A stretch of DNA of 64,000 bases from Malachius bipustulatus (lineage: Eukaryota; Arthropoda; Insecta; Coleoptera; Melyridae), in assembly GCA_910589415.1 (NCBI GenBank), contig OU342637.1:26015162-26079161 (forward strand), in the 5' to 3' direction. Under the pieces are notes generated by a model. That model searched no databases and was not told the DNA's origin. It saw only the letters and a list, made by a program, of their open reading frames with translations. Of this stretch, positions 11,735-23,990 are shown one piece after another. Position numbers and translations under genes: made by a program. Position 1 is the stretch's first letter, and each line of letters starts with the position of its first letter.

Positions 11735-13080
11735 TTTGATTTTAAAAACGCTCCTGTAGCTTTATCTTTCAAGATTAGTGAACGAAATTTTGCACTCTTA
11801 TTGAATATTAGGAACAATTTTGATTTTCATTAAAAAAAATTCCAAAAGTCGCGTCACTTCTACAGGGTGTTCCTTCAAAATTCGGAAAATCCGGTTTTTG
11901 TCACCTCATTTCAGGTCGCAGTTTTCAATCTAGGAGACTGAAATTTTTGTGGAAGTAAGATATCCACAAGGAGTGGTCTGGTATTGCACTTGAGCAAAAT
12001 CGACTGAGCCGTTTCAAAATGGCGGCCATTTTAATTTTTTGAAAAAGGACTATTTTTTGAACCCCTGTATAAGCTAGATAGAAAAAGAGTTTTATATCAA
12101 ATTCACAATATTGGAAGCAAATGACTTGAAATTTAATTTCATGCAACAAAATTTGCATTTTTTCTATTAATAAGCCAGTGGCGTGGGTAGGAAAAGGGTA
12201 AAAATGGCTAAATTTCTCCAACAATTTATGAGCACATTTTTGAAGTAATTAAACTGAAATTTTTACAATAGACAACTATACTAATAGACTTCAACCCTTG
12301 AGAATTTCAAAAAGTAAATAAGAAAAATGGCGGAGATATTCGATTTTTTTTTACATAATGTTTTTTTTAAATTAATTTCTCTAAATTTTTAAAAACGCTC
12401 CTGTAGCTTCATCTTTCAAGATTAATGAACGAAATTTTTTACTCTTATAAACCTTAGGGCTGACGTTTGATTTTCGTAAAAAACATTTTCCTAGAGTTGT
12501 GTTACTTCTACAGGATGTCCCTCCGAATTTCAGAAAAAAAACCGTCCGTGAGGCACGGTTTCTGGTCGAAGTTTTCAATCTAGAGTGCTGAAATTTTTTT
12601 GGTAGTAAGATACCCTCAAGTAGTCGTCTGGAACTGTATTTGAGTAAAATAGGTAAAGACTTTCCAAAATGGCGGCCTTTTCAATTTTTGGAAAATGGCT
12701 AGATTTTGAACCCCTAAATAGGCAAGATCAAAAACTTTTAAACAAAATTAACAAGATTGGAATAAACTTATTTGAAATTTGAGCTAATGCAATACAATTT
12801 GCATCATTTCTATTAATAAGCCAGAGGCGTGGGTAGGAAAAGGGTAAAAATGTCTACATTTCTATAAACATTCATGAGCTTATTTTTGAAGGAATAGAAC
12901 GGAAATTTTGATAGTAGACAACTATACTAATAGCATTTAACCTTCAAAAATTTCAAGAAGCAAATATAAAAATGGCGGAGATATTCGAATATTTTTAAAT
13001 GATGTTTATTCCTCTAAAATTTCAAACTTTCGGTTTTCAAAACTCTCCTTTCAGTTTTTTCCGAATTTATTAAAGGTAGT
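11735..13080 (+). repeat. 647-bp tandem duplication with partial third copy
   Basis: AAAACGCTCCTGTAGCTT begins at 11745 and 12392, and a diverged form appears near 13039, giving a 647-bp period. Shared landmarks are ACTTCTACAGGGTGTTCC or its variant, GTTTTCAATCTAG, AAAATGGCGGCC and GCGTGGGTAGGAAAAGGG. Full copies run from about 11740 to 12386 and 12387 to 13033; the third is truncated. The family resembles noncoding repeats seen in insect genomes, but I cannot name it. No open frame is conserved between copies. Confidence 0.9.
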
Positions 13081-15341
13081 GTAAAAAATAGTATTTTTCA
13101 AGTAAAGTTAGCCAGTGGCGGGCATAGGAAAAGGGACAAAATTGTTAAATTTTGCCAATTTTTTTGATTTTTAAATTTAAAAATCCATTCTAAGGCACGT
13201 GTTCAAACGAAATGAAATGAAATTATCACAGAAAATTTTTCACATTAAAGCACTACGCTAACATGACATGACTATGGAAAATTTCAGAAAGCCAATAATT
13301 TAAAAAGCGGTGAAAATATTCATAATTGAATCGCATAAAAATACACTATTTCTGCGATTGTTACGCAAGAAGGTTTTTTATTTTAGAAACAGTGGAAGTG
13401 GCGCTTCCCTCACTTCATCTGAAAAGCCGCCACTGGTACACAAGGCAGTATTTACAGGCTAATAGACTTGTTTCAACTGTTTCAGGAAAAATAAGTTCGC
13501 CCAACAAATTACGTAAAGTTCTACAACTCTTGAGTTCCACTACCTACAAAAACTCACTTTCCTTAAGTATACTTTAACTCATCTCTACTTCAACTCAGCA
13601 ATGATATGTTAAATGATATTGTTCTACAATCTGCAGAATAAAGATGTAAAAAAAGAGCTGGAAGTTAATGGGATAAAGAAAAACATTTCAAGTTTCCTAA
13701 TTAGCAGCACTCCTATCGGAATCCGCAACGCTCCTAAATCTACCACATCCGGCAATCTTGCAGTTCTCCAGCCGGGAAAAGGAGGAGAATCCCCGAGACG
13801 TTCGTTCTTCTCGCCCCGATCCTGGCACCTCGGCCTAATCAACATTCCGATCACCTATGGAGTTTATCGGGCGAAGGGCGGCAATTCCCGGCAGGAAAAT
13901 TAAGTGGAGTCGGAAAATTTCATCCCCGGGCAGGAGAAAGCGGCAGGACGAAATCTTATTTTAGGTTCCAATCGATCGGAATATATTGCCGGCGTGTAAG
14001 CCAGATGCTTTCGGGAATTTGATGGAAAAACTCACGGCTTACGCTCTGGCTGCCGGGAAAGACGCCCGCGCGCCGGTTCAAGAAAACTCTCGTATGAAAA
14101 AATCAGATCATAGAATTGTTTCGCTATTTTCATTAAGACATTCTCGTAAATTCGAACAAGAGGAACGCTTCTGAATACAGATATCTTTATAAATTATTTA
14201 AATCAACGCCTGTTCTCTGGAAGAGCGAAGAGATGAGGAAAGTCATAAAATATGAGTCCACAAATCGCATTTGTTCCTATATCCTGGAGCGGAGGTAATC
14301 CTGGCAAAAAGAAGGGGAGCGCTCGTCTCCAGGGAACTTCTTGAAGACGAAAGAACATAATTCACCCGAGTGTGTTAGAACGGAGGCGATTATTTTATTT
14401 CCCTTAATAGCCCCTATAGCGGCTTTATCCCTACGTCGTCAAATAGTACACTATCAATCTTTTGATAAAAACAGTGAAAATCTTACTTCTTTTTTATTTT
14501 TTTTATATTTGTAATTAATAATAATAAAAAATTCAGTTGTCCCCATCATAAAGTCCCACAAATAATTATACAACCCCTGCCAAAAAAAAAAAGGAATCCC
14601 GGCAAGGAAAATCCACCCCTCTATATGTATATTAATCCATACACATGAACGGCGAGGCTGCTCCCTTCTCTCTTCAAATATAGCGACGGCTCCGGATGAG
14701 TAAAGAGTGAATAGAGAGTCCAGGTTAATCAAACCAAAGTTACTCCACAAATATTTTACAATGGCTGTCTAATTTTCCTGTCCAATCTCCGGCAGAGTCG
14801 GACGGGTAAAACAATTTGGGAATCGCGCGCTGAATGCGGAATCGGGGCTTAAGCCCGGGCATGATTCGGGCAGGGCAGGAGGGAAGATCCGCCGAGGGAG
14901 ACCGCTGTGCTGTTCACTTCGCCGGTTATTTCAGGTGTGGAGTGTGGACTGCGGTCGTTTACAGACTCGCTCACCGGCAAGTCTGAAATTCAGTCTCGCT
15001 TTTATCCTTTGGATATAAAACTTGTATGTTATTACAGCCCCTAAAGTTAAGAGCTAAGAACTAACTATAGAGTAAGCGTTAGTTTCTCGTTTTGTGTATT
15101 TGTTCGGATTTTTCTTGCAACTACGTAAAGGGTATTGTATTTCTCTCTCTCTCTCTCTCTCTCTCAGAGATGGTCCAAGAAACAGTGGTGAGTAGACATG
15201 GTGAAATTCTTGAAGTGTCCAATAAGGAGCAAAATCTGGAAATGATCATTCGGTCCTGTTCCTTCATTTGGACATCATGTGCTTTTTGCAAAATATGCTC
15301 CATCTTCTGTAGGTAAGGGGTAACCATGAGCTACTGCGACT
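13081..15341. other. groucho intron, no gene recognised
   Basis: No exon, RNA gene or element was identified. A (TC)n microsatellite of about 24 bases lies at 15142-15165. A GC-richer stretch at 13680-13910 is open on both strands, which argues against a specific coding frame. Confidence 0.5.
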
Positions 15342-15990
15342 CTCTACCAAATATCAGATAACTTGAGTCTGGCCTGTTTTCTGACAGACTGCTATATTTA
15401 GAACGAAAATTTAGAATGCAAATTGATCATTTTGGGTCGGTATAGCTACCATTGGGCTTTAAATAATGATTTTTCCGTTCAACAGGATTAAATTCTGAAT
15501 GGTATAGATAATAGAGTCAGTTCCTGACTGGTTTTAAGGCCGATTTCGCCGACAAATTAGACACCATTATCAGTTATTAATCTTTTGGGCACACCATACC
15601 TGGCAAATATTTCTTCGACTAGGATAGCGGCTGTAGTTAAGGCAAAGCAGCTTGTCTAAATGCAAACTGTCATGACCTACTTCGAAGACTGTTCTTAGCT
15701 CTCTACCCAAACATCAGATAATTTGAAGTCCGGCCTGTTTTCTGGCTGGATTTAGAGCGAATCTGATTTCTCATCCCATAAAGGATGATCATTTTGGGTC
15801 AGTATGGCTACCCTTGGCAAATGCACAAATTCTTCATTATTTCGGCGACAAATTGGACACCATCGTCAGTTATTAATCTTTTGGGGACACCATACCTGGC
15901 AAAACATTTTTTCGACTAGGATAGCGGCTGTAGCTAAAACGGTGGCTTGTCTTAATGCAAACACAAACAGTTCTGTCCATTTGGTTGGAG
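15342..15990 (-). pseudogene. LTR-retrotransposon integrase fragments, two broken tandem copies
   Basis: Translated on the minus strand, 15541-15680 and 15840-15985 both match the catalytic core of a Ty3/gypsy-type integrase, including a segment of the LVEEIFARYGVP type followed by the TDNG motif. Copy 1 has a stop two codons after TDNG (15557-15559) and another upstream. Copy 2 has a one-base insertion that shifts the frame just before the conserved Tyr-Gly. The plus-strand sequence CTCTACC at 15342 and 15701 shows that a larger ~300-360-bp unit was duplicated. No gag, protease, reverse transcriptase or LTR is seen nearby, so this is an old isolated relic inside the groucho intron. Confidence 0.8.
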
Positions 15991-17837
15991 GAGGTATCCT
16001 CCACGTCCACGATCAGGATCCACCTCGAGTATAATAACAATATACCCAAACAGGTTTAAGTTTGTTGAAGCAAAAGGAGTTTGTGTCAATTAATTATACA
16101 CCTCGGATAATACTTCCCTTTTTTTATTTCCAATGCGCTGCCGTTTGTTTTCCCAGTCTGTAAATAGCAACGGTTGTTATTTTAAGTTGTAATTGGGGGA
16201 AGTTATTTGCTTAGTCCTTGTAATTTACCAGAGGCTTTCGCTGCAGCAGGGATTTGAGAGAATTGTTCTATTTAATTTTGACTGGCGTCTATATTGGGAG
16301 CTTTACTATGTATCTGTGATGTGGGTCGATCAAAAAAGTTGTCTAAACTCTCAGGTAGGTACAGACAATGGTAGCTGAAGCTCCTAATCCAATATTGACA
16401 GACATAGATGCTGCTTATGCTCAGTAACATCTAAGCAAACAGCAAACTTGCAATTTATATCATCCTCTAGGTTTAAAACCCCCTCTTTTTCCATTTGCCT
16501 TCTCCAACCAGACATGTTTTTTAGCCGTATACCTATACGACTTCATACCCAGTAGTTGCATCGCGAAATCCCAACTAAATTATATTCCAAGATCAAAGAG
16601 ATTTTCAATCCGAAAGCCCTCGACTTCAGCTCTCGTGAAAACACATCCCGACTTCCGACGCAAACTGGGTGGCTTACCTTACGTCGAGACCTTCGCGTAT
16701 AAATTCATAAAACAGTCAACATTTGCCCGACACTGTTGACTATCCGACCCTCTTGCCCCTCCGTGCGCGCTATGTCAACGACGATAACTACAACAGCGGT
16801 TTACACAAGCCTGCAGCGGCAACTAGCTGGGGCATTTATGGGGTGCGAAGCAACATCCGTTCGAGGGCGAGGGATAATTACAAGGGTAAACACATGCCGG
16901 CGCGCAGAGCTACCGGGTTGTTACCACTATAAAACATCACGGATGCACAACGCGATTCTATCTGCTCCACCACATAAACCTGCCGCAAATACGGGATGAA
17001 TTTAATCACTGTGTGTATCCACTTTATGTGAATAGACAGACCGGAATTCAAACTCGCATAAAACCAATCAGCGTAGAGATTTCAGTCCAGATCGGGTACA
17101 ATTTTAAAGAGGAATTTTCATCATTCCCTGCATTTTATGTTTCTTTCTCTTTAGTAGTCACCCTCATCAATAGAGACAATGATTTTCAAGCAATTAAAAA
17201 AAAAAAAACGAACCTTTATGATCTATTCATGTGCTCATGTGCTGCACCATCCGCAGGTTGACTCGTTTCAGAATAGACTGAAAAAACGACGTTTAACCGA
17301 GCTTAATATAAATTATTCAAAGCTGTGAGGTGTAACTTGGTAGTCCGCGCTGTATATTTGAAGATGAGGTACGTCAATCTTGGCGGTTTATTTACTCAAC
17401 AGTTCTCAGAATATCTAGGTTAGGTTTGTGTTCAGTACAAACACGAAAAGCAGTAAACTGGAAGTGCAAACAAACATAACTTTAGCTGAAATGTGTTTTC
17501 TATTTGCTATTCGTTTTATGACCAGTTTGTTCTTTTCATATAAGACTTGGCAATTCTGTAAATAAACAATGCCGCTCAACCGCTGTAGAAATGATGTGAT
17601 GAATCGATATTGGCGAGATACATTCACACTCCACTTAGACGATATTATTAATCACGCCCGCGTTATAACAATCTGTAAAGCTGGCGAGATTTTATGTCAC
17701 AAAATCGACATGAAGACTCCAAATGTCCAAATCGCTAACATCAAAAACTCGGTTGTTATTCTCTGTAATATATATGAAGCAGTTTTCTTGCTAGAGTGAA
17801 ACAAAAAGGCTAATAAGAACAAGAATAAAAGACTCAC
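15991..17837. other. groucho intron, no feature recognised
   Basis: No coding exon, RNA gene or clear repeat was found. A GC-richer part at 16700-16990 has overlapping plus-strand frames without family resemblance. Confidence 0.5.
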
Positions 17838-17975
17838 CCCGATTATTGCATTCAGATCCGTCATAGTGACTTGTTTCGCTCTTTCCACTGCTGTCGCCAC
17901 CTGCTGTTGATGTTCTTGTGAAAGGAACGGTAGTATTTGTGCAATTATAGCGTTCAGTCTCTTGGCGATTTCAGT
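17838..17975 (-). CDS. groucho/TLE co-repressor, Q-domain exon (AH2 part)
   Basis: A 138-nt exon of 46 codons in phase 0, with acceptor TTTCGTGTTGTTTCAG and donor GTGAGT beginning at 17837. The product runs from [11 protein letters not shown] through [20 protein letters not shown] to [10 protein letters not shown]. It corresponds to the second half of the Groucho/TLE Q domain, where an amphipathic helix drives tetramerisation needed for repression and for binding Tcf/LEF factors. The match to the family is nearly residue for residue. It follows the exon at 43553 after a 25,577-bp intron and precedes the GP exon at 2073 after 15,527 bp. Confidence 0.97.
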
Positions 17976-19440
17976 CTGAAACAACACGAAAGCAATTATT
18001 AATAAAGACAATTTAAAGAGATAGAGATATGGCGTGGAATTAATTGCTCATCCATTCCGACTCCAAAGCTCGAAACCATTGTAAAGCTCGAACCGCACCA
18101 AAGTAAATTACTGCAGCATCAAACTATAAAAACATGTAACAACTTTGTTGAGCAATCTAAATCATGGTGAGTGCGGGAATGAAGCCTGGTTAATTAATTG
18201 CAGTCTTCTCGGAAGAATAGTTAAATTTTCAAACAGTTGCCCGCGAATTCAGCGAGCGTAAATTTCTTGCGCTTCGAAAAACTTGTATCAAACTTGACTG
18301 GGAGTAATCTAATAATGTCTGAGAGGTGATTTTATCATTTTAATGAGTAGCGACAACTAACGAACGAGTAAACTTTCAATCAGTGAGTTATTCGCTTGTA
18401 ATACCATTAAAATTTGAGCTCAACTTTATCCGGATATTTTTATGCAGTAGTTCTTTCACGAGTGATCCTGATCGAATTAAATTGCCCACATTAAAAGTAT
18501 AAGTGATGAAAAAACAACTGCATAAAAATATCTGAGCTAGAATTGTATTTGGTGGGACAATTCTTCGAATAAAAGGTATTAAACTGTATCTATTAAAAAA
18601 AAACACCGATCATAAATTCTATTGTTCACGACTAGCTATCAGATTGCATGCGATGATACTCAGTCAATGAAGCGATGCCATACCGTCGTATCTACTTGAA
18701 AAATGCAATCCGCTGAAAAACAAATACAGAAGCGCCGTTCAGCGACTTTCCGGGGAGAGTTTTCGCTGACTGTGTTTGCCTTGGCGGTGTGCAAACGGCG
18801 TGCTCTGTTTGTTTTTCCAGATCGGTGACGATATTCGAAGAGCACTTCAGCTCCCGGAACCGGAGTAATTGACAATTATAATTGTAATTGATCGTGCTTT
18901 TCTAAAAAATCTGTACAAAAAAAAAACTCCTGAAATCAATAATAATAATAATTTATACAAGAGCTCCCTACTCAACCTATTTGACCAGACATTGTCCTTG
19001 CACGTCGTGACCTATACCTGTTCAATGGTCGACATCAACGTATAATAGTAGGCCGTGTTCAGTGCTTAGTGTTTAGTGTTTACGTCCGATGTGATCAGAA
19101 TTATCAGATCACGGATTCCAATCCAATCCAACAACCCCGATGCATAGCAACGACAAGCGTGTTCAGTGGGCGGTATCATCCTGCGGCCGGCTACACATGT
19201 TAATGGTAATACCACCGGAGGCATGTGATGAGAGAGGCGGTAGACCAACATGTGACGTCACCATTGTTGTGGCGGACCGCGATGACCGCTTCCATGGCCT
19301 ACTACTGTCGTGGTCGTGTGACCACCGATGCAACGTAGCGACGGGTGCATAGCTGCGGCGTTGCCGGAATTGTTAGGTTAAGGACGAGAAGAATCGGATT
19401 TTCTACGGTTTTAACTTAACAAACTATCTTTCCTACAGTA
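17976..19440. other. groucho intron, no feature recognised
   Basis: First part of the 25.6-kb intron, directly upstream (on the minus strand) of the exon at 17838. No repeat, RNA gene or exon was identified. Confidence 0.5.
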
Positions 19441-21370
19441 TCCTCCTGTACGAGATTATGTACGAGAAAATCGATTTTACATGTGCATAGTGAATTCACG
19501 CGGAACCGTAAATGAAACCGGGTTCCAATAACGTGCGCATTGTCTCTGATTTTGTTAACATTAACGAGACATTAATACCGTTTTTGCTTCTCAAAACTGA
19601 TATCCAGTAGATACTCTTCTTTTATCCGTTTTTTACTCGAAATTAGAGCTAAAATCGATTTTACATGTGCCTAGTGAATTCACGCGGAACCGCATGAAAC
19701 TGGGTTCCAACGTGCACATTGTTCTCTGATTTTGTTAACATTAACGCGACATTAATACCGTTTTTGCTTCTCAAAACTGATATCCAGTAGATCCTATTCT
19801 TTTATCAGTTTTTACTCGAAATTGGAGAGCTAAAATCGATTTTACATGCGCCTAGTGAATTCACGCGGAACCGTAAATGAAACCGGGTTCCAACGTGCGC
19901 ATTGTCTCTGTTTTGTTAACATTAACGCGACATTAATACCGTTTTTGCTTCTCAAAACTGATATCCAGTAGATCCTATTCTTTTATCAGTTTTTACTCGA
20001 AATTGGAGAGCTAAAATCGATTTTACATGCGCCTAGTGAATTCACGCGGAACCGTAAATGAAACCGGGTTCCAACGTGCGCATTGTCTCTGTTTTGTTAA
20101 CATTAACGCGACATTAATACCGTTTTTGCTTCTCAAAACTGATATCCAGTAGATCCTATTCTTTTATCAGTTTTTACTCGAAATCGGAGAGCTAAAATCG
20201 ATTTTACATGTGCCTAGTGAATTCACGCGGAACCGTAAATGAAACCGGGTTCCAACGTGCGCATTGTATCTGTTTTGTTAACATTAACGCGACATTAATA
20301 CCGTTTTTGCTTCTCAAAACTGATATCCAGTAGATCCTATTCTTTTATCAGTTTTTACTCGAAATTGGAGAGCTAAAATCGATTTTACATGCGCCTAGTG
20401 AATTCACGCGGAACCGTAAATGAAACCGGGTTCCAACGTGCGCATTGTCTCTGTTTTGTTAACATTAACGCGACATTAATACCGTTTTTGCTTCTCAAAA
20501 CTGATATCCAGTAGATCCTATTCTTTTATCAGTTTTTACTCGAAATTGGAGAGCTAAAATCGATTTTACATGCGCCTAGTGAATTCACGCGGAACCGTAA
20601 ATGAAACCGGGTTCCAACGTGCGCATTGTCTCTGTTTTGTTAACATTAACGCGACATTAATACCGTTTTTGCTTCTCAAAACTGATATCCAGTAGATCCT
20701 ATTCTTTTATCAGTTTTTACTCGAAATCGGAGAGCTAAAATCGATTTTACATGTGCCTAGTGAATTCACGCGGAACCGTAAATGAAACCGGGTTCCAACG
20801 TGCGCATGGTATCTGTTTTGTTAACATTAACGCGACATTAATACCGTTTTTGCTTCTCAAAACTGATATCCAGTAGATCCTATTCTTTTATCAGTTTTTA
20901 CTCGAAATTTGAGAGCTAAAATCGATTTTACATATGCCTAGTGAATTCACGCGGAACCGTAAATGAAACCGGGTTCCAACGTACGCATTGTCTCTGATTT
21001 TGTTAACATTATCGCGACATTAATACCGTTTTTGCTTCTCAAAACTGATATCCAGTTGATCCTATTCTTTTATCCGTTTTTTACTCGAAATTGGAGAGCT
21101 AAAATCGATTTTACATGTGCCTAGTGAATTCACGCGGAACCGTAATGAAACCGGGTTCCAACGTACGCATTGTCTCTGATTTTGTTAACATTAACTATAT
21201 TATTATTCTTGTATTGGTTTTTAGGTTCTCAGGCTTACTTTTGTAGTTATTAATAAATAGTTGACGTTTCGGGAAATTAATACAAAAAATTAAAACCATT
21301 TTATTGGTTCAATATTTACAATTTTCTTAGTTAACATTAACGCGACCCTAACACCGTTTTTAATACCGTT
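19441..21370 (+). repeat. 181-bp satellite, ten full units plus partial
   Basis: The anchor TCGATTTTACATG occurs at 19471, 19655, 19836, 20017, 20198, 20379, 20560, 20741, 20922 and 21105, mostly exactly 181 bp apart. Each unit contains GTGAATTCACGCGGAACCG, GAAACCGGGTTCCAACGT, GTTAACATTAACGCGACATT and GATATCCAGTAGATC. Central units are nearly identical and outer ones are more diverged, as expected for unequal exchange. Units at 20198 and 20741 share private variants, suggesting a 543-bp higher-order period. The last unit is split by an insertion at 21196-21329. No protein is encoded. Confidence 0.96.
21196..21329 (-). mobile_element. 134-bp insertion with 12-bp target-site duplication
   Basis: The satellite unit breaks after GTTAACATTAAC (21184-21195). 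The same 12 bases recur at 21330-21341, where the unit resumes. The insert is AT-rich. On the minus strand it contains CCCGAAACGTCAAC, which resembles the 3' half of the hammerhead in the 10.9-11.6-kb palindrome (GTCGAAACGTTGAC). The 5' core CTGANGA is not recognisable. It is best read as a truncated short element, possibly Penelope-derived. Confidence 0.75.
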
Positions 21371-23405
21371 ATTTAAAAAATACTTTAAAAACGACTGTCT
21401 ATGAAAAGCGGTATAGTAAATTCTCTACTTTGTTGAATTCTTCAAAGACGCCTCAATGAAATTATCAATAAAAGTGACATTTGGCATCGGCGCGCGCGAG
21501 TGAATCTGCTCTGCTATAACGGATGGCAATTTGATGGCGGTTGGTTTGCTCATATATATTAATGACCCACTTTGATATGGTTTTATTGAGGGATAGAATT
21601 CGGGTTAGGGGCGGTTCATAACAGATTTCATTACCGATATGTCAACTGCGACGACGAGCCGCGACTCTGACGTGTTGTTAATCATTAACACACTGTTTGA
21701 GGCAATTCTGTTGATTCGTGATTGGAAATTGAAGCGGAATACATTTTACATCATTTTAACAGTTTGTGACGTTTCAATCTGATGATGTCGCTTTGATATA
21801 TGCCGGATGACATCTTTATTCATTTCTGATTAACATTCGAGACTCGCTGTTTGAGGTAAGTGTGTACCAACGGAACGGTAAAGTTTACATTCAATAACTG
21901 GGATGTATTTTCTTAAACATGTCAAAGTTACGTTGTGGTAGACCTGCATGCATAAAACCAGATAGGAATAATTGAATAGAACCTGAAACTTTTAATGGGA
22001 TCAATTATGAAAACAACTTTAGGCTTTCTAATGATTAAGAAAACCAAGTGGTGGCGAGACGTTTCAAAGTTTCAATAACTCTTCAGCTATACTTTAATTT
22101 CTCTTCATAGTAGATACCAACGATTTTACGAAAAACGCAGTTTCTTTAACACGACATAGAAAACGTCAACTACATCGTAAGTAATTAAAAAGCGGGAACG
22201 CTGAGTTAGTGTCGGATTTTATGACTTACACACATACTCGCGCCAGCGCAAAGCTAAAAATAACCCATTCAGTCATATTGTTACGAAATCCTCAACTAAG
22301 TGTTAACACGTTTAACAACAGCTAGTTGGAATCAATAACACTCCAATTTCATCTCAATTAAATCAACGTCTTGTTTAAATGCCAGGACTGACAGGTTAGT
22401 TATCCAGAAAGATCCATGATCTTGTTTCAATCAACACTAAAGAGTTGTCTGGAAGCTGACCACTTTCCATTAATATATTTTTTTTGGACGTTTATGTTGG
22501 GTCCAAGCACTGATCCTTGAGGAACTTCACAGGTCACTACTCTTTTCTTCCCAATATCTCCAGCTAGCACCAGCTTATCCATTTATGTTGCGTTGCCTCT
22601 CTTCAAGATTACCTTTATAAGTTTTAAATCTGCAATATATTCTTTTAATTAAATATTTAACTATATGCAGGAGGAAGAATCTAGGGTATAGTTGCCAAGA
22701 AAACAAACCAGAAAATACATCAAAAGACATACATATTGACTTGTTCGTATCTATACGGAATTCCATGCAGCAATGAAAATATTCTCTAGCGGAAATCAAA
22801 ACCTCCAAGAACATCTAGAGCACTCTGAGAGATCACGAACAAGAACCGCATTACCTACGAATCGAGAATATCATTACCGACACACCGAATCACGACGTTG
22901 TAAAACCAAAACAATGCAACCTCGCATACGATATTCTATTGACAGAGCAAACATTCGCAGCTCTCCCCGTATCTCCGATCTAACCGATATTCGCATTCAC
23001 CGGCTGTGTGTAAATCCCCCCGGCTGACGAAAGGCGGGAATAGAGAAGGAGGTGGAATCTTGATATGTTTGTCAGGTTTTATCGGATCAAGTGGGCTGGG
23101 ATCGGGAAACATCACGGGGACGCCGGAGCCGTGACCCGACGGCTTCGTGACGCTAGATAAGGAATGCTGAGAGAGAAGGTACACTCCCGGCCAAAACATC
23201 CCGCTCTATAAGTGAGTAGCTTTTCAAAGGGCGTGATTGAAGAGAGCAGTGTTGCACAATTACCTGCCCGGATAAAATTACACCTGGATTTCGTTCAAAG
23301 AGACCTTAGTCTCAGTCAAGGGCATTTAATTCTTGTCGACTTTTATTTGGAGTTCATTTGAAAGTGTCAAAACTTTAAATAGTTACGATAAGAGAGTGAA
23401 GAAGA
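21371..23405. other. groucho intron, no feature recognised
   Basis: Unique-looking sequence between the satellite and the next repeat cluster. Short frames near 22575-23200 overlap on both strands and match nothing I know. Confidence 0.5.
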
Positions 23406-23990
23406 TTTAATAGACGGTTCCGCGTGATTAAACACCCTGTTTGGTCTACCTCTCTCATATCCACCAATAGAGAGGCCTAATCTAAAGTGTAGCCCCCCCA
23501 ATTAACCAATACAAACTGAGTTTAATATACGGTTCTGCATGATTGTAACACCTTCTATGGTCTACAACTTTCATATCCACCACACGGGATCTTTGGTTCA
23601 CTGGTCACTGAGGTCTGGAGTTTCTTCCTTTGCTCGCTCGGTGGTTTTTCCAGGATTGGGTGTTTCTCGTGTTTTTCTTGTCGTGGAGATGATTTCAAGA
23701 TTTCTCCGACGTGTTGCCGAGGGAGCCTTGACTTTCTCACTGTGTCTTATTACGCTTCATTGATTTGTTACTGTCACTTTTAGGTTTCACTTTGAGTGTA
23801 TCTGTCACTTCGGGGGTTGGTTGGTTGGTTGTTTCTTCACGATTGCACCACTCTGTTTGGTCTACCCCTCTCATATCCACCAATAGAGGGGCTAGTTCAA
23901 AGTTTAGCCCTCTTAATCAACCAATAGGATCCTAGTTTAATATACGGTTCTGCACGATTATAACACCCTGTTAGATACACTATATTCATA
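23406..23990 (+). repeat. Dispersed repeat cluster, ACGGTTCTGCA family
   Basis: The motif TTTAATATACGGTTCTGCA or a close variant begins at 23406, 23521 and 23936, followed by YGATTRTAACACC. Between motif copies lies a segment with GTTTGGTCTACC, CTCTCATATCCACCAATAGA and a GG-ended palindromic stretch. Two ~115-bp modules, at about 23406-23540 and 23833-23960, are each bounded by the motif. The same family recurs at 27253 and 50567. Confidence 0.85.

Noticed and set aside
19441..21370. Regular repeat array as a CRISPR locus
   Set aside because: Units are contiguous 181-bp monomers with no short repeat and unique spacer pattern, and the DNA is eukaryotic.
22045..22090. Third hammerhead candidate on the minus strand (CTGAAGAG near GAAACG)
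   Set aside because: The core strings occur, but helix I does not pair and helix II needs unpaired bases before GAAAC, so it looks accidental.
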